From: Aquatica leii
Taxonomy: Eukaryota > Arthropoda > Insecta > Coleoptera > Lampyridae
Assembly: GCA_035610365.1 (NCBI GenBank)
Contig: CM069437.1
Coordinates: forward strand, 57,870,093-57,934,092
DNA: 64,000 nt
Reading direction: 5' to 3'
Part shown: positions 42,800-53,187 of the stretch, piece by piece
Layout of the letters: the number at the start of each line of letters is the position of its first letter
Numbering within the stretch: the first letter of the stretch is position 1
Notes under the pieces: model-generated
What the model was told of the DNA's origin: nothing
Databases searched by the model: none
The model's input: only the letters and a program-made list of their open reading frames with translations
Translations under genes and position numbers: made by a program

Positions 42800-43880
42800 T
42801 GTATCCAATTGAGAAGGTGGCAGTTCCACGTGTATTCGACACGTTACACATCGATCATTTAGGTCTATTTGTAAAATCAAAGAAAAAAAATTACCTTATT
42901 GTTGTCGTAGACTCGTTCACCAAGTTTGTGCTAATGAAGATGCTATTATAGAAATATAGACAGTATTGAAACGTTCGAGAAATTATTTACAAATGCAAGA
43001 GCCTTCTAGAAGCTGTTATCCATTTTCTAGAAGATATAGCGAAAAGTAGGGAACGCTCGAGAAAGATTCGCCGATGTCTATAAATGCCGAAGATGGAAAT
43101 CGTAGGGCAGTTATTGCTGGAATGCGAATGTGTTAAGAAGATTATCAAGTGGAAATAAATCGTTAGCACGCGTGTGTCTACATAAATAAATCGAGAATAA
43201 TCGTGAACGTGATAATTAGTGTAAACAAGTGTGATATCCGAGGAAGTTATCTTATCTTCTTGTAAGTGATATAAATTATAGTGTAAGTGTTTTTATTATT
43301 AGATTTTATTAGTTCGGTTAATTTAAAAGTGTACATATTTCTAGAATAAGTAAACGTAGTTTTAGTCGTTTTAAATGAATTAGTTTTTAATTAAATAGAT
43401 ACGCAACAGTATTATAGAAAACTTCGGTGTTCCAAGAAGATATTTCGAATCGAGGTAGTTGCTATACAAGCAAAAACTTTGAAGACTACTGTCAAAGTTT
43501 AAATATTAAGCATGTCTTGAATGCTACGACCACTCCGAGAGCAAATAAGCAAGTTGAAAAATATAATCCCACAATATTAGCGTCGTTATCAGCTTGCACC
43601 GATGACAAAAAAAGATGGGACAAAAACGTTTCGACCATTTGTTGGAGACTGAATTCAACATCAAATTCATCAACTGGAAAGTCACCTTAGAAATTATTAT
43701 TTGGTTACTCGCCAGAAAGTGTGATGAACTCTACATTGGCCAACGAAGTGTCAATTGATCCTACAGAGGAAAGAGATCTATCAAAAATACGGTTAGTCGC
43801 TAAGACCAAAATCTATACGAAGCAAGACCAACGAAAGTCCGCATCAGGGAATCGTATCCCTAGACAAGCTAAAGGCAGTT
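42800..43880 (+). pseudogene. Gypsy integrase core, split
   Basis: Left of the inserted LTR: YPIEKVAVPRVFDTLHIDHL, then GLFVKSKKKNYLIVVVDSFT, with the first catalytic Asp. Right of it: ENFGVPRR, ISNRGSCYTSKNFEDYCQSL (second Asp changed to Asn, SNRG) and HVLNATTTPRANKQVEKYNP (catalytic Glu retained). STLANEVSIDPTEERDLSKI then follows in the same frame after a stop. Some target sequence was also lost around the LTR. Confidence 0.8.
42964..43408 (+). repeat. solo LTR, family 'TTGAAACGTTCGAG', copy 2
   Basis: Reads TATTGAAACGTTCGAGAAAT to ACGCAACA and is homologous in block order to the copies at 35.6-36.0 and 45.6-46.0 kb. It lies inside the integrase of a Gypsy remnant. The 11-bp direct repeat TATTATAGAAA flanks it at 42944-42954 and 43410-43420. 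This is longer than usual LTR target duplications, so its meaning is uncertain. Confidence 0.72.
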
Positions 43881-43990
43881 AACGTTAAAGTGAGCTCAGA
43901 TACCGACGCATATGTAGTTGTGCATGATGACAGAAATCACGGTCTGCAAAGAGTTAACTGCGATTGCTGCGATTGTTTATGTGTTTGTTA

Positions 43991-45629
43991 GTTGACAAAA
44001 TTGTAATATAAGTGTCGACCTTTGGGGTTTTAGGGCACAACGCGCAAAAGATGAAGTTGATTCCACGAGGACATGGAATCTGTAGCGTGGACGACTAAAG
44101 CCATTTGTTGCATGCAGATCAAAGTTATTTAGTCTTTTGGTATTGTGTGGTAAGAATAAGTGTAAGAAATATTACAATTACGATTACCCAGAAACTGCTC
44201 TAAATTTAGGTCTGATAATAAGAAAACAATAACACGGGCACTATACAAAATGTAACTTTAGGAATGAAAAAGTTTGTCACATTGAAATTATTGGTGTAGT
44301 TGTAAAATTAAATATTGTGAAATCTTTAAAAAATAGATAAGAAAATGATATACAGTTTATATAAAGTTATATCTATTTATACAAATTAATATTAATATAA
44401 GAATATATTAAAACGAACCCTATTATATATGCATTACCTTTTACGGAATTAATTAAAACATTAATTAAAGCTGAAGAAAACATTTGTTACCATTTTATTT
44501 ATAAAACCACCGACTTGTTAACTGATTATTCAACACATTATTAAATACCCGCACAAGCTATTAAATTTAATTAACATCAAAGGATTGCATTAATCCTTTA
44601 GAGCTAATATCTTCATTGTACTTCGAAAACACGCAGAAAATGTAATTTCACACGTTCAATTTTTTCTCTTGTCTTACTAATTTATTGCTGACTCAGCGGG
44701 ATTGTTTTCTTTTTTTTGTCGCCACTGTTTTCGTTTCTAAGCGCTAATTAACTAATGGGGAGTAATGAATGTGCTGTTTGTGTTCGGTCGTTTTTGTGGA
44801 AAACGTTTTTTGTTTTGAAAAAGCGAAACATTTAAAGAACTCGAGGTATTTTAGATAAAAATGTTAGATGTCTGTGTCTTGTCAGAGGAACAAATTAAAC
44901 TAATAAATGTATATTCTTTGTAGATGCATCTTGACGATTTTTTCCTTACAAAAGTATTGCATTTATTTTTAAAGTGCAAACTTTTTATTGATTTTTTAAT
45001 TTAAACTCGTCAAAATATTAGCGATACAAATTATTTACATGATTTTTCACTTTCTGCTCAAGTCCATTGGGTATATTCATATCATTAAATTTATTCAAAA
45101 GCTTTTCAAACGTTATGATAATTTCTGTTTATGTCATTTAGGTGATTGACAATAAATGTCACGTTTTTATGATTTATTTTTTCATTTTCAAAGTTGATAA
45201 TCTACCGAAATGTAAATTTTTATTTACGCATAAAAAATAATGCGGAAGCCACTTATAAATTTACGAATGCCGTGAGTGTTTTTTTTAAAATATAGAATTT
45301 GATTAGTTTAGTACAAAATTGAGTTAACGGCATTTTGTTGTTATTTATTTTTAAGCACGTTTTTAGTTGTTTTTTTTTTTGAAACGTTTAGTTTTAAATA
45401 TGTACAAAGTGTTTTTTATTTACTTGAAAAAATTGGTTCTTTAACTACAATTGAAAGTTTTTGTCAAGTTTTTTTTTCTATTTTTAGTACAGTTAAACAA
45501 TTAACACATATTGTGACTTAAAATAAGAGTTCCATTATATGAATTAAAAATTTAAAACAATTATTTGAATTTCATGTTTTACTTTTTTTATTACTTACTA
45601 ATTTAATCTGAATGCAAATACAAAAATAT
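43991..45629. other. no recognisable gene, AT-rich
   Basis: The first few hundred bases may be the 3' part of the preceding Gypsy remnant. The rest is AT-rich without motifs. Confidence 0.45.
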
Positions 45630-45991
45630 TGTAACGGATTTTAAAGCTAATTTATTTATACGAAATATTTACATGTTTATAACTGCACGTATCTAAATAA
45701 AACTAACGATATTTAAGAATAACACTAACACTGGTTTATGTATTGCTATCACTAGTTCGCACTTTTTAATTTTATCTAAAACTGATTTATGTTAACAACA
45801 CGTTTTTATTTATCTTGACACGCGTTAATCACTTTATTTATACCGACGAAATCTTCTCGATTCAATTCGAAAAACTGACCTAAGCTTCTTTTGAACCGTT
45901 TTTATATGTTTTTGTTATCTGTTCATGGAATGTTCAACATTCTTCGGTAAATGTTCGCGAAGTTAACAATAAGTTCGAGAACGTTTCAACA
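45630..45991 (-). repeat. solo LTR, family 'TTGAAACGTTCGAG', copy 3
   Basis: In reverse complement it runs TGTTGAAACGTTCTCGAACT to AAAATCCGTTACA, giving TG...CA ends and about 362 bp. It shares GGTCAGTTTTTCGAATTGAA, GTGATTAACGCGTGTCAAGA and GTGTTAGTGTTATT blocks with the other two copies. No clear target duplication was found. Confidence 0.72.
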
Positions 45992-46318
45992 TTAAAACCA
46001 AGTTGATTGATTTGTTACCTGATCTTGACCATAAAATGTTCAGGAGCATAAAATATAGAATATGTAACCAAAAATTTATTAAACAAGAAAATGTTACAGG
46101 AATTTAAGCTGTCCGGTTACCACGCTCTTTTGCACTTATTATTTTATTGATAATTATAAATATATATTTATATTAAGCTTGTGCAAAACATACCATAAAA
46201 CCAAACTTATGAAAAACATTTTTATGATCACAAAAAAAACAAAAGGTTAAAATAAACTTAATTACACTTAGTAATAGAAAATGAAAAGAGCTTAAATAGT
46301 TTTCTTCGAAGCTGTTCG

Positions 46319-47028
46319 TTTCGACGCGACCACGTCGCCGCATCAATTTCGACACCGTCGTTTCGACGCGAGCTCACTTTGACGCGAGATCATCTCGACG
46401 CAAGTTAATTTTGCACGAGATCATCTCGACGCGAGTTCATTTCGACGCGAGCTCATCCCAACGCTAGAACACAACGCAATACCGCCTTTACTTCAAATTA
46501 AAAGTAAGGTATTTCGATTTGATTTCTACAATTACACTAGTACACGTATCATCAATATAGATATAAAACCAGATTCAAATATATATTAAGACATAATAAT
46601 AGATATAATAAAAAATAAGTAACAATATGCATCTGAATTCATGAGAAAATTGTGTGCGATGCCTCTAAGGTATTCTAACTCGTTACTTTATTACAATAGT
46701 ATCAAATCAGATCTTTATGTTATGTACCTATATTTTCCTAATTGTCTTTGACCTATTTAATAACCTATACTGCATTTTTTTTTACTAAACAAAATATGTA
46801 CCCCTAGATACAAGCCGATACTTACATTACATCAAAGAAATTACCATAACGTTGAATGAATCAAAAATACAAAATTCATAATTTCAAAGATGAGTTCTCG
46901 TCGAGATGAGGTCGCGTCGAGATGAGGTCGCGTCAAGATGATCTCGCGTCAAGATAATGTCGCGTCGAAACGATCTGGCATCGAAGTGGCGGTCTCGAAG
47001 TGGGAGCGTCGAAGTGGCCGCGTCGAAA
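46319..47028. mobile_element. foldback-like element with TCGACGCGA subrepeats
   Basis: Both ends are arrays of a degenerate TTTCGACGCGAGATCATC-like unit in opposite orientation: left arm about 46319-46465, right arm about 46885-47028. The outermost bases match in inversion (TTTCGACGCGACCAC left, TTTCGACGCGGCCAC right). The 420-bp centre is AT-rich and non-coding. The arms are strikingly CG-rich against the surroundings. Size and structure suggest a non-autonomous foldback or MITE-type transposon. The family is unknown. Confidence 0.65.
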
Positions 47029-47075
47029 TAAGATGTACCGAGTTTTCTTACACTTATTACACAAAATAGTTTTCT

Positions 47076-47546
47076 TTATATGATTCTTGCAACAGTGTTT
47101 GTTACATTTGTCACATTTTGTTCAAACTTTCTATGTCGGAACCTGCCACATAGTACGCAACGTCCTTGGACTGGATTGGGCAGTTGCACCTTCATTGAAC
47201 TCATTTTATTACTTTTCACAAAGATTTTCGTTATATCCGATTTGATCTGGTTAGATATTGTTGCATGATTTTCTAATCGGGTTTTCATTTGTGGAATCAC
47301 TAGTTCTTTTCCCAAATCCAATAAAAACAGTGTTATGTTTTGTTTATTAATAACATAATCAATAACAAGCGGAGGTAGAAATACCTTTTTCACCATGTAG
47401 TTGTTACAAAGTACCGCTTCAATGCGACGCGGGTTTGAGCTACGTGGCGTTGCAACTAGATTTGGCGCGCTTTTAGAGCATTTCACCGTTGCTATCTGTA
47501 CAGGGCGGAGGTGGTTGGACGCTCGTGCGGCAAATTTTGTTTGCAT
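47076..47546 (-). pseudogene. piggyBac-like transposase C-terminal region
   Basis: 156-residue frame. FLLDLGKELVIPQMKTRLEN resembles the FLxxLGxxLVxPxxxxR segment near the C-terminus of piggyBac/PGBD transposases. GRCVLCGRFRHRKFEQNVTN is the start of the terminal Cys cluster, whose second half has lost its cysteines. No DDE residues are in this fragment. It may belong with the minus-strand piggyBac-like pieces at 49.6-50.4 kb. Confidence 0.6.
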
Positions 47547-47662
47547 TTAATTAACAAAATGCACAAAAATTAGCTTGGTGAGTTTGTAATAAAAAAATAC
47601 TCCGAATAAAGAACGTATAATAAAAATGTAAAAGTACATTTAATATAAGCAAAAATAATAAT

Positions 47663-47862
47663 TTAACCACGGCAGCAATCGAAAGCACAGACCTCTGGGT
47701 GTGAGCTTGAATGAAAATAAATACAAAGACGTGAACTCCTTTAATTTATTAACTATAACATAATACACTATTTACATTAAAGAAAATGAACAATATTTGA
47801 ATTAAACATATTAGAATTAAACATATTTGGAATAAAATATTAAGGCGCCAATCACCTTTAAA
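47663..47862 (-). repeat. dispersed repeat, copy 2 (GGTTGGCGCC family)
   Basis: Reverse complement shares TTTAAAGGTGATTGGCGCC, TTTAATGTAAATAGT, CAAGCTCACACCCAGAGGTC and TGCTGCCGTGGTTAAA blocks with 17209-17362, in the same order. Copy 2 has about 45 bp extra in the middle. Confidence 0.6.
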
Positions 47863-48183
47863 TTGGTGATGAATCAAGAGCATAAAATTTTAAACCTAAT
47901 TGTTAATTGATATTAAATGCAAAAATAGTAAACGGTTAATTTGTTATCGAGTATGTATCCCGAAAAGTTTTAATAACTGAATTTAATTGCTCGAATTCAA
48001 GATGTAACTATTAGTATTAATTGCAGTTGACACCACATGATATGACGTTATCGTATATCCTCTATTTTTAGCAAATTCTTGGTTGAAGTGATAAAATTCT
48101 TTAACAGCAGGAATAAAACCAATGCGTATAATAAACTCCAATAACGGAAAATCCAGTAATTAAACGACAAAACCAAAATAAAA

Positions 48184-48245
48184 GATCCAGAAAATCCAAA
48201 AAAGTAAAAGAAAAGATCCAGAAAATCCAAAAAAGTAAAAGAAAA
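48184..48245. repeat. 31-bp tandem duplication
   Basis: Two exact consecutive copies of a 31-base A-rich unit starting GATCCAGAAAATCC. A partial third start (GACCC) follows. Confidence 0.85.
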
Positions 48246-48299
48246 GACCCTAAATATAAATAATTAGAATGGTTTTTTGAATGACATGTTGTACTCACG

Positions 48300-49560
48300 T
48301 TACTTAGCAACGGCCTTCAAAATAAATTCCTTTGTCTAATTATATTGCGTAACATTGCGAAATCACTAAAAATGTTGAATTCAATAGAAAAATTATATCA
48401 AAATAAAGGTAAACTCACCAATAATTAGATGGAATGAATAAAAATTAAATTGTATGCGTTTTTACGCCATAATCAAGAAAATTTGTCTTCCTCGCATCAC
48501 TCACGTGAACTACGCAATATTGTTCAAACGGGAGTGCAAGCTTAAGCTCTAACTCAGGTCGAGTTGAAACAACGCGACGTTGCCAAACTGAATAAATTTA
48601 CGTGCAATATTCGTTGCAAAAAATGAACGAATGTAAAATTGAATTTTAATGTAATGAACTCTAACGGGACGTTACAAGTTTCCAATTCAGTTTCTTTTCT
48701 TTTTATAATTTAGAGCAATTTTGCAGAAAGTTTTTTTGTGGTTTTCTTCTACTGTTCCTTGATTTTATCTTTGTGCTCGGAAGGTTAATGGACTGACGCA
48801 CATTTCCCAGGGTATTGTAGAGTGCTACGCTAGGTGATGTGCGCGGGTGTTTACAAGCCAGTAAAACACGAATAAAATTTTCTTAACCAAAAATGGCCGA
48901 AGATTACTTATTATTCTTTCTGGACGAGAAACGTGAACTAAGATTATGAAGATGTGGCTGCATTACAACTAAATTATCTTACGTGAAAGTACAAGTAATG
49001 TTAAATTGTATATAGACGTTCATTTTTTCTCTTTTTGGTACTTATAATTAACTAGTGACCTACATGGAATACGAAGTGATGTACTATTTTACCCCTATGT
49101 TGTAGATTTTCTTTTCTGAATATACTTACGGACCCGGAACTCGTCTGGAGCTCTAGCCGAAAATCCATTTTGTCGACACCGAGATTTGGTAACGTTATTT
49201 CCAAAACAGGGCTGTAAGATAGTAGCTTTTATTTTCGTTATTTTATTTAGATGTCTTGCTTTCATTTTCGTATGTTGGACCAGCTCACTTTGGGCTAGGT
49301 CAAAGTGTATCATACTTTAATTCTACGTTTGCTTAACAAAAAGGGAAAACTTGTTCCCATTTAGTTAATTAAGTTAAGCTATGTTTAGTTTTACTTCTTG
49401 AATCTTCGGGTTTTGTTAATCGAGTAAATTAACTGGCGTCTATAAGTAAGTTATTTGCTGGGTTATTTCTATTGTACGTAACTGTTGTTATGTTTTTAAC
49501 GTTATTTTAAATAGAATAAGTACCAATCCCACTGCAGCTGCGGGAAATGGTGATAACAGC
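48300..49560. other. no recognisable gene
   Basis: The minus-strand frame at 49095-49313 (SELVQHTKMKARHLNKITKI) matches no family I know. Nothing else is supported. Confidence 0.45.
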
Positions 49561-49637
49561 TTCCTTTGCGATGTATTACGATTTTAGTAGTTTTGTGAGA
49601 ATCAGAGTAAGTACAAAATGCATTTATCTCAGCCATG

Positions 49638-49850
49638 TCAATAATATTTATAATCAGTACGAGAGGCTCTCAGAAGTTTTCTTCTGGTAGCATACTCTGC
49701 AGACATCTTATCAAAGGTATCTACCGCTTCTTCAGTTTTTTTGTAATGAAGGATAACAGATGGCTTAAAATTTTCATGTGGTGTTGCAATATCATGCTCA
49801 TGGATACTAATACTATAAATCTTAAGAACATAAGATACCAACCTAAATTT
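49638..49850 (-). pseudogene. piggyBac-like transposase, third catalytic Asp region
   Basis: HDIATPHENFKPSVILHYKK, then TEEAVDTFDKMSAEYATRRK, matches the KPxIIxxYNxTKGGVDTxDQMxxxYxxxRK motif of piggyBac transposases, with the third catalytic Asp kept in VDTFDKM. The conserved RRWP that should follow has decayed to LLRASR. This is the minus-strand counterpart of the segment deleted in the 29.5-33 kb element. Confidence 0.78.
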
Positions 49851-50181
49851 TGACGTAAATCTAAAAATTGAAGAAATTCTGGTCGATCTTTCCTGAGCAA
49901 AAATTAAGAAGGAATAAAAGTCTTATTTTTCTTACAGTGCCGCAGAGTCTAAGATTTTGTGATAACAGATCTTCTGCAAGAGCGATACTTAAATAAATTG
50001 TTAGTGATTATTCGGTATCCTGGTTCCAAGTGTTTTGTCAATTCTAAAACCACTCTTTATCCTTGGTTTTTTTTGGGACTTTTCCCACCTGGTTTTCCCG
50101 TATACACATAAAGATTATGGCAATACGCATTCTCATTATCAGCGAGAATCTACAGTTTAATAACCTATCTATGTAGTTTAT

Positions 50182-50403
50182 TTATATAGAAACTCTAAAA
50201 GAACATTGGTTTCTGGTAGGTACGAGTTTTTTAGCGACCGTGAGATGTGTACTTAAAAAATAACCATTTTTACACCGTGTAACAAACACTTTAAAAATAT
50301 TTCTGCTAGTACCAGTGTAGTTAAATCGTATAAATTTCAACAGATCCAAAAGTTTATTGTGATATACTGGCTGAAAATTTAGGTCAATCAAAAGACCACT
50401 CAC
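50182..50403 (-). pseudogene. piggyBac-like transposase, first catalytic region
   Basis: NKLLDLLKFIRFNYTGTSRN is like the RFxxLLRFLHF-DN segment. FKVFVTRCKNGYFLSTHLTV, then AKKLVPTRNQCSFRV, aligns with the xLTVDEQLVPFRGRCxFRxY motif. The first catalytic Asp and Glu positions read Ala-Lys (TVAKKLVP instead of TVDEQLVP), so catalysis would be lost. It is on the same strand, upstream of the third-Asp fragment, as expected for one decayed gene. Confidence 0.68.
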
Positions 50404-50580
50404 TTGTTTTTTATTAGAAAGAAGAGCACCTTTAATAATTAGTAATCGTATATTTCAGTTTCATTAGTATTTTGCTAATCACTGTTGAGCGTCTGGGTAT
50501 TTTTTTTTATATAAAGCGGTCCATGCGCGTACTTTTTGATTTCTAAAGTGTATTATGGTTTGAACAATTTGTAGAGCTAT

Positions 50581-50592
50581 AAACCACTTAAA
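50581..50592. repeat. target site duplication AAACCACTTAAA, left
   Basis: Perfect 12-base match to 51225-51236 flanking the RTE insertion. Confidence 0.85.
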
Positions 50593-51224
50593 CCAACCAA
50601 ACAATAGAATACGTAGACGAATATATATACATAGGCCATGCCATTAGATCGAGAAAGTAAAATCAAGGAGCAGAAGTGACCCAAAGAATAGGACTCACCT
50701 AGGCCGCCTTTGGCAAACTACACTACATCTTAAAGAACCAAGATATCCTGATAAATCTAAAACGGAAAGTATACGACTTCTGTGTTTTGCCAGTAGCCAC
50801 ATATGACATAGAGACAATGTCACTAACGAAACGACATGCCAACAAAATAAGAATGACACAAAGGAGTATGAAACGCGCAATGCTTGGGATTTCTCTAAGA
50901 AACCAGATCAGAGATGAGGAAATCAGGAGAAGAACTAAGGTAATCAATGTGATGGTATGAATGGCGGGGCTGAATTGGCGTTGGGTGGGACATGTTACGA
51001 GACAGGAAAATGATAGATGGACAACCCGATTAGTACAGTGGCGGCCACGTAAAACAAAGAGAATCAGAGGAAGGCCACAAAGACGCTGGACGGACGACAT
51101 TAAGAAGACAGCTAGAAAAAAATAGTATCAAATATCCCAACACAGAAAAAAATGGCAAAGGTTGGAAGACGCCTACGTCCAGCAGTGGACGAAAAAAGGC
51201 TGAAGAAGAAGAAGAAAGAAGAAG
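50593..51224 (+). mobile_element. RTE-type LINE insertion, 5'-truncated (copy 2)
   Basis: 632-bp insertion with perfect 12-bp target duplication AAACCACTTAAA at 50581-50592 and 51225-51236. It covers only the RT C-terminus: YVDEYIYIGHAIR, AAFGKLHYILKNQDI, MKRAMLGISLRNQIRDEEIR, LNWRWVGHVTRQENDRWTTR and RPQRRWTDDIKKTA. It ends in a (GAA)n tail at 51203-51224. It is related to copy 1 at 14.8-15.3 kb. Stops are present. Confidence 0.9.
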
Positions 51225-51236
51225 AAACCACTTAAA
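51225..51236. repeat. target site duplication AAACCACTTAAA, right
   Basis: Follows directly on the GAA tail of the RTE insertion. Confidence 0.85.
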
Positions 51237-51310
51237 ATAACGAACCTTATTGTTGATGTTTACGTATTACAACATGTTTTACTTTGTCTCTGTCTAGTTG
51301 CAATAGTGTC

Positions 51311-51571
51311 CTAGGTCATCCAGCTTTTAGTAGTCATTTTGGTTAAATTTGCTTCTTTTTTATCATCATTTGAAAAACTTGTTTTATCTTCTGATAATAA
51401 ACTTCCTGCAACACTCAATTTTTCTTCACAATCTTCTGATTCCAAAACTTTATTGAAACTATCTTCACCATCCAGTTCAATTTCTTCAACAAGTTTTTGC
51501 AGGTCGGTTGCCGTAAGAATTCGACTGCATGAAGTTATTTTACAAATATAGTTTCTAATCGTGTACACCAT
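51311..51571 (-). pseudogene. acidic reading frame, possible piggyBac-like N-terminus
   Basis: 86-residue frame rich in Glu, Asp and Ser (LQKLVEEIELDGEDSFNKVL, SEDCEEKLSVAGSLLSEDKT). It lies on the same strand and upstream of the piggyBac-like fragments at 50.4-49.6 kb, beyond the RTE insertion. Acidic N-termini are usual in piggyBac transposases, but there is no specific motif. It could equally be chance. Confidence 0.3.
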
Positions 51572-53160
51572 CTAAAAACTTTCAAAAACTAAATTGCAAC
51601 AGAATAACTAAACGCAATTTTGTCTAGATAGTCCCCAGTAAACACGGATTGAAACTGTTACAGTCACAAAATTAAAACAATTGTTTCAATACGTTGTTTC
51701 GTGTTAGTTACATTTTTATATTATTTACATGTAACTGACACTAACTGAATAAATTGAAAGAGTTCCGATTTTTCACAATCAGTTTTAAACCGTTTCAGTA
51801 CTTGCAATTGTTTTCCCATAATCAGTAACCGTCTAAAAACTGATTTATTAAAACCGAAAATTTTTTGAATAACTAGAATTGCTTGAAGATCGATTAAATA
51901 AGATTGAATTATTTTAAAAACAGTGGAATCGTTCTAGTAAAAACGAATACTTTGTCATTAGTCAGCATTAGTCGTTGCTATACCTTTGATTACTGTTGTC
52001 AACGCTTGCGCTGCAAATTGATATCTTTTCACTTGTTCGCTTGCAGTTTGATAAGTGATGCTGTGTGTACAATTACGAAATGGAACAATAAACGGTAAGT
52101 CGAAACATTTTATTATAATCCATAAATCTAATCAATATTATTATCATTTCTGTTCTTTATGTATTTTATTTTTTGTATTAAAAAAATGTAATTAACACTC
52201 ATGGTTACGTTAAGGTAGATTATTGCGTAAATCTGATGATACTTTAGGATTTATAATTACAGTTCAATTCTTCAAATTTTCTATACGATTATGTACAGCT
52301 AAAGGTATTCACAGTGTTTTTATAACTTTCCTATGATTGCTAAAGTGATATTTATATTAAGTTTGTGTTGTTTTTGATTAAAAAAATGTAATTGATTTTT
52401 TGTAATTCTATGGTTATGTATGTATATAAATGAAATATTTATTTCTATGTTACAGATGCGGTTAAAAGTTGCTACCCTACAGTAACTGATGCAGTTTTCG
52501 AGACTTCCGTGAAAAGACCACATCAAAGAAAGTTGCAATATGTAAAAAACTCAATGTGATATTGTATTTAAAAATATTTATTGTGCAATAAAATTTGAAA
52601 CGTGCATTCGAAAATGTATAATTATATTATTGAAAGAATTGTTTTAGTTCATTATTGAAACAAAAAAATCATACATGTATCGATCATTTAGTATCAGTTT
52701 AAGAACGAAGCTTTTAAAACGTAAACCGAATGCAACATTTAGTTTGCAACAGATTTGAATTTAAAATACCGAAACTATACTGATTCAAATAAGTGAAACA
52801 GCGATGGACTTATAGCTATTTTATTGCAGTTAAGTTTCTTTTATGTTTGAAACAAGAGTGAATCATACATTTTTTGTTTTGAAACTGTTACTAAACATTA
52901 TTAATCTTGTGTTTACTGGGTCTAGACGTCTTTTATACATAGCAGCAATTATGTATCAATATTCGAAGCAAAAATACGTAATGTTTGGTTATACAAGTAA
53001 AATTATGCGAAATTTTTTGTTAGACATTGTTTGCCAAACGCTGCAAATAATTGCGGGAAAACATTTTTTTACTTAAAAAAAAGAGTAGTGTGTACTACTG
53101 AGTCTTCATAAAAAAAATCGTTTCGTTCTATGACTAACTGTGATATCTTTTCTCTTCTCT
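51572..53160. other. no firm gene; possible spliced transcript
   Basis: A donor-like AAACGGTAAGT (about 52091-52101), an acceptor-like TTTCTATGTTACAG ending at 52456, and an AATAAA near 52588 lie in order on the plus strand. The implied peptide has no recognisable domain. Otherwise AT-rich. Confidence 0.3.
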
Positions 53161-53187
53161 TTCTTTTGTTTATCTAGAAGAGTTGGT

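Larger units (their letters stand above)
42150..43990 (+). mobile_element. Gypsy pol remnant interrupted by a solo LTR
   Basis: Plus-strand RNase H end and integrase of a second Gypsy lineage, split at about 42950-43420 by an unrelated LTR. No gag, RT or own LTRs were recognised. The order is RNase H tail, integrase start, inserted LTR, integrase core end, C-terminal tail. Confidence 0.78.

Noticed and set aside
42944..43420. 11-bp repeat TATTATAGAAA as a target duplication of the solo LTR
   Set aside because: Too long for an LTR integrase, it does not abut the LTR ends, and the overlapping repeat ACAGTATT gives a competing alignment. Kept only as an observation.
46319..47028. Regularly spaced TCGACGCGA units as a CRISPR-like array
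   Set aside because: Units are degenerate, spacing is irregular and arms are inverted. A eukaryotic foldback element explains it better.
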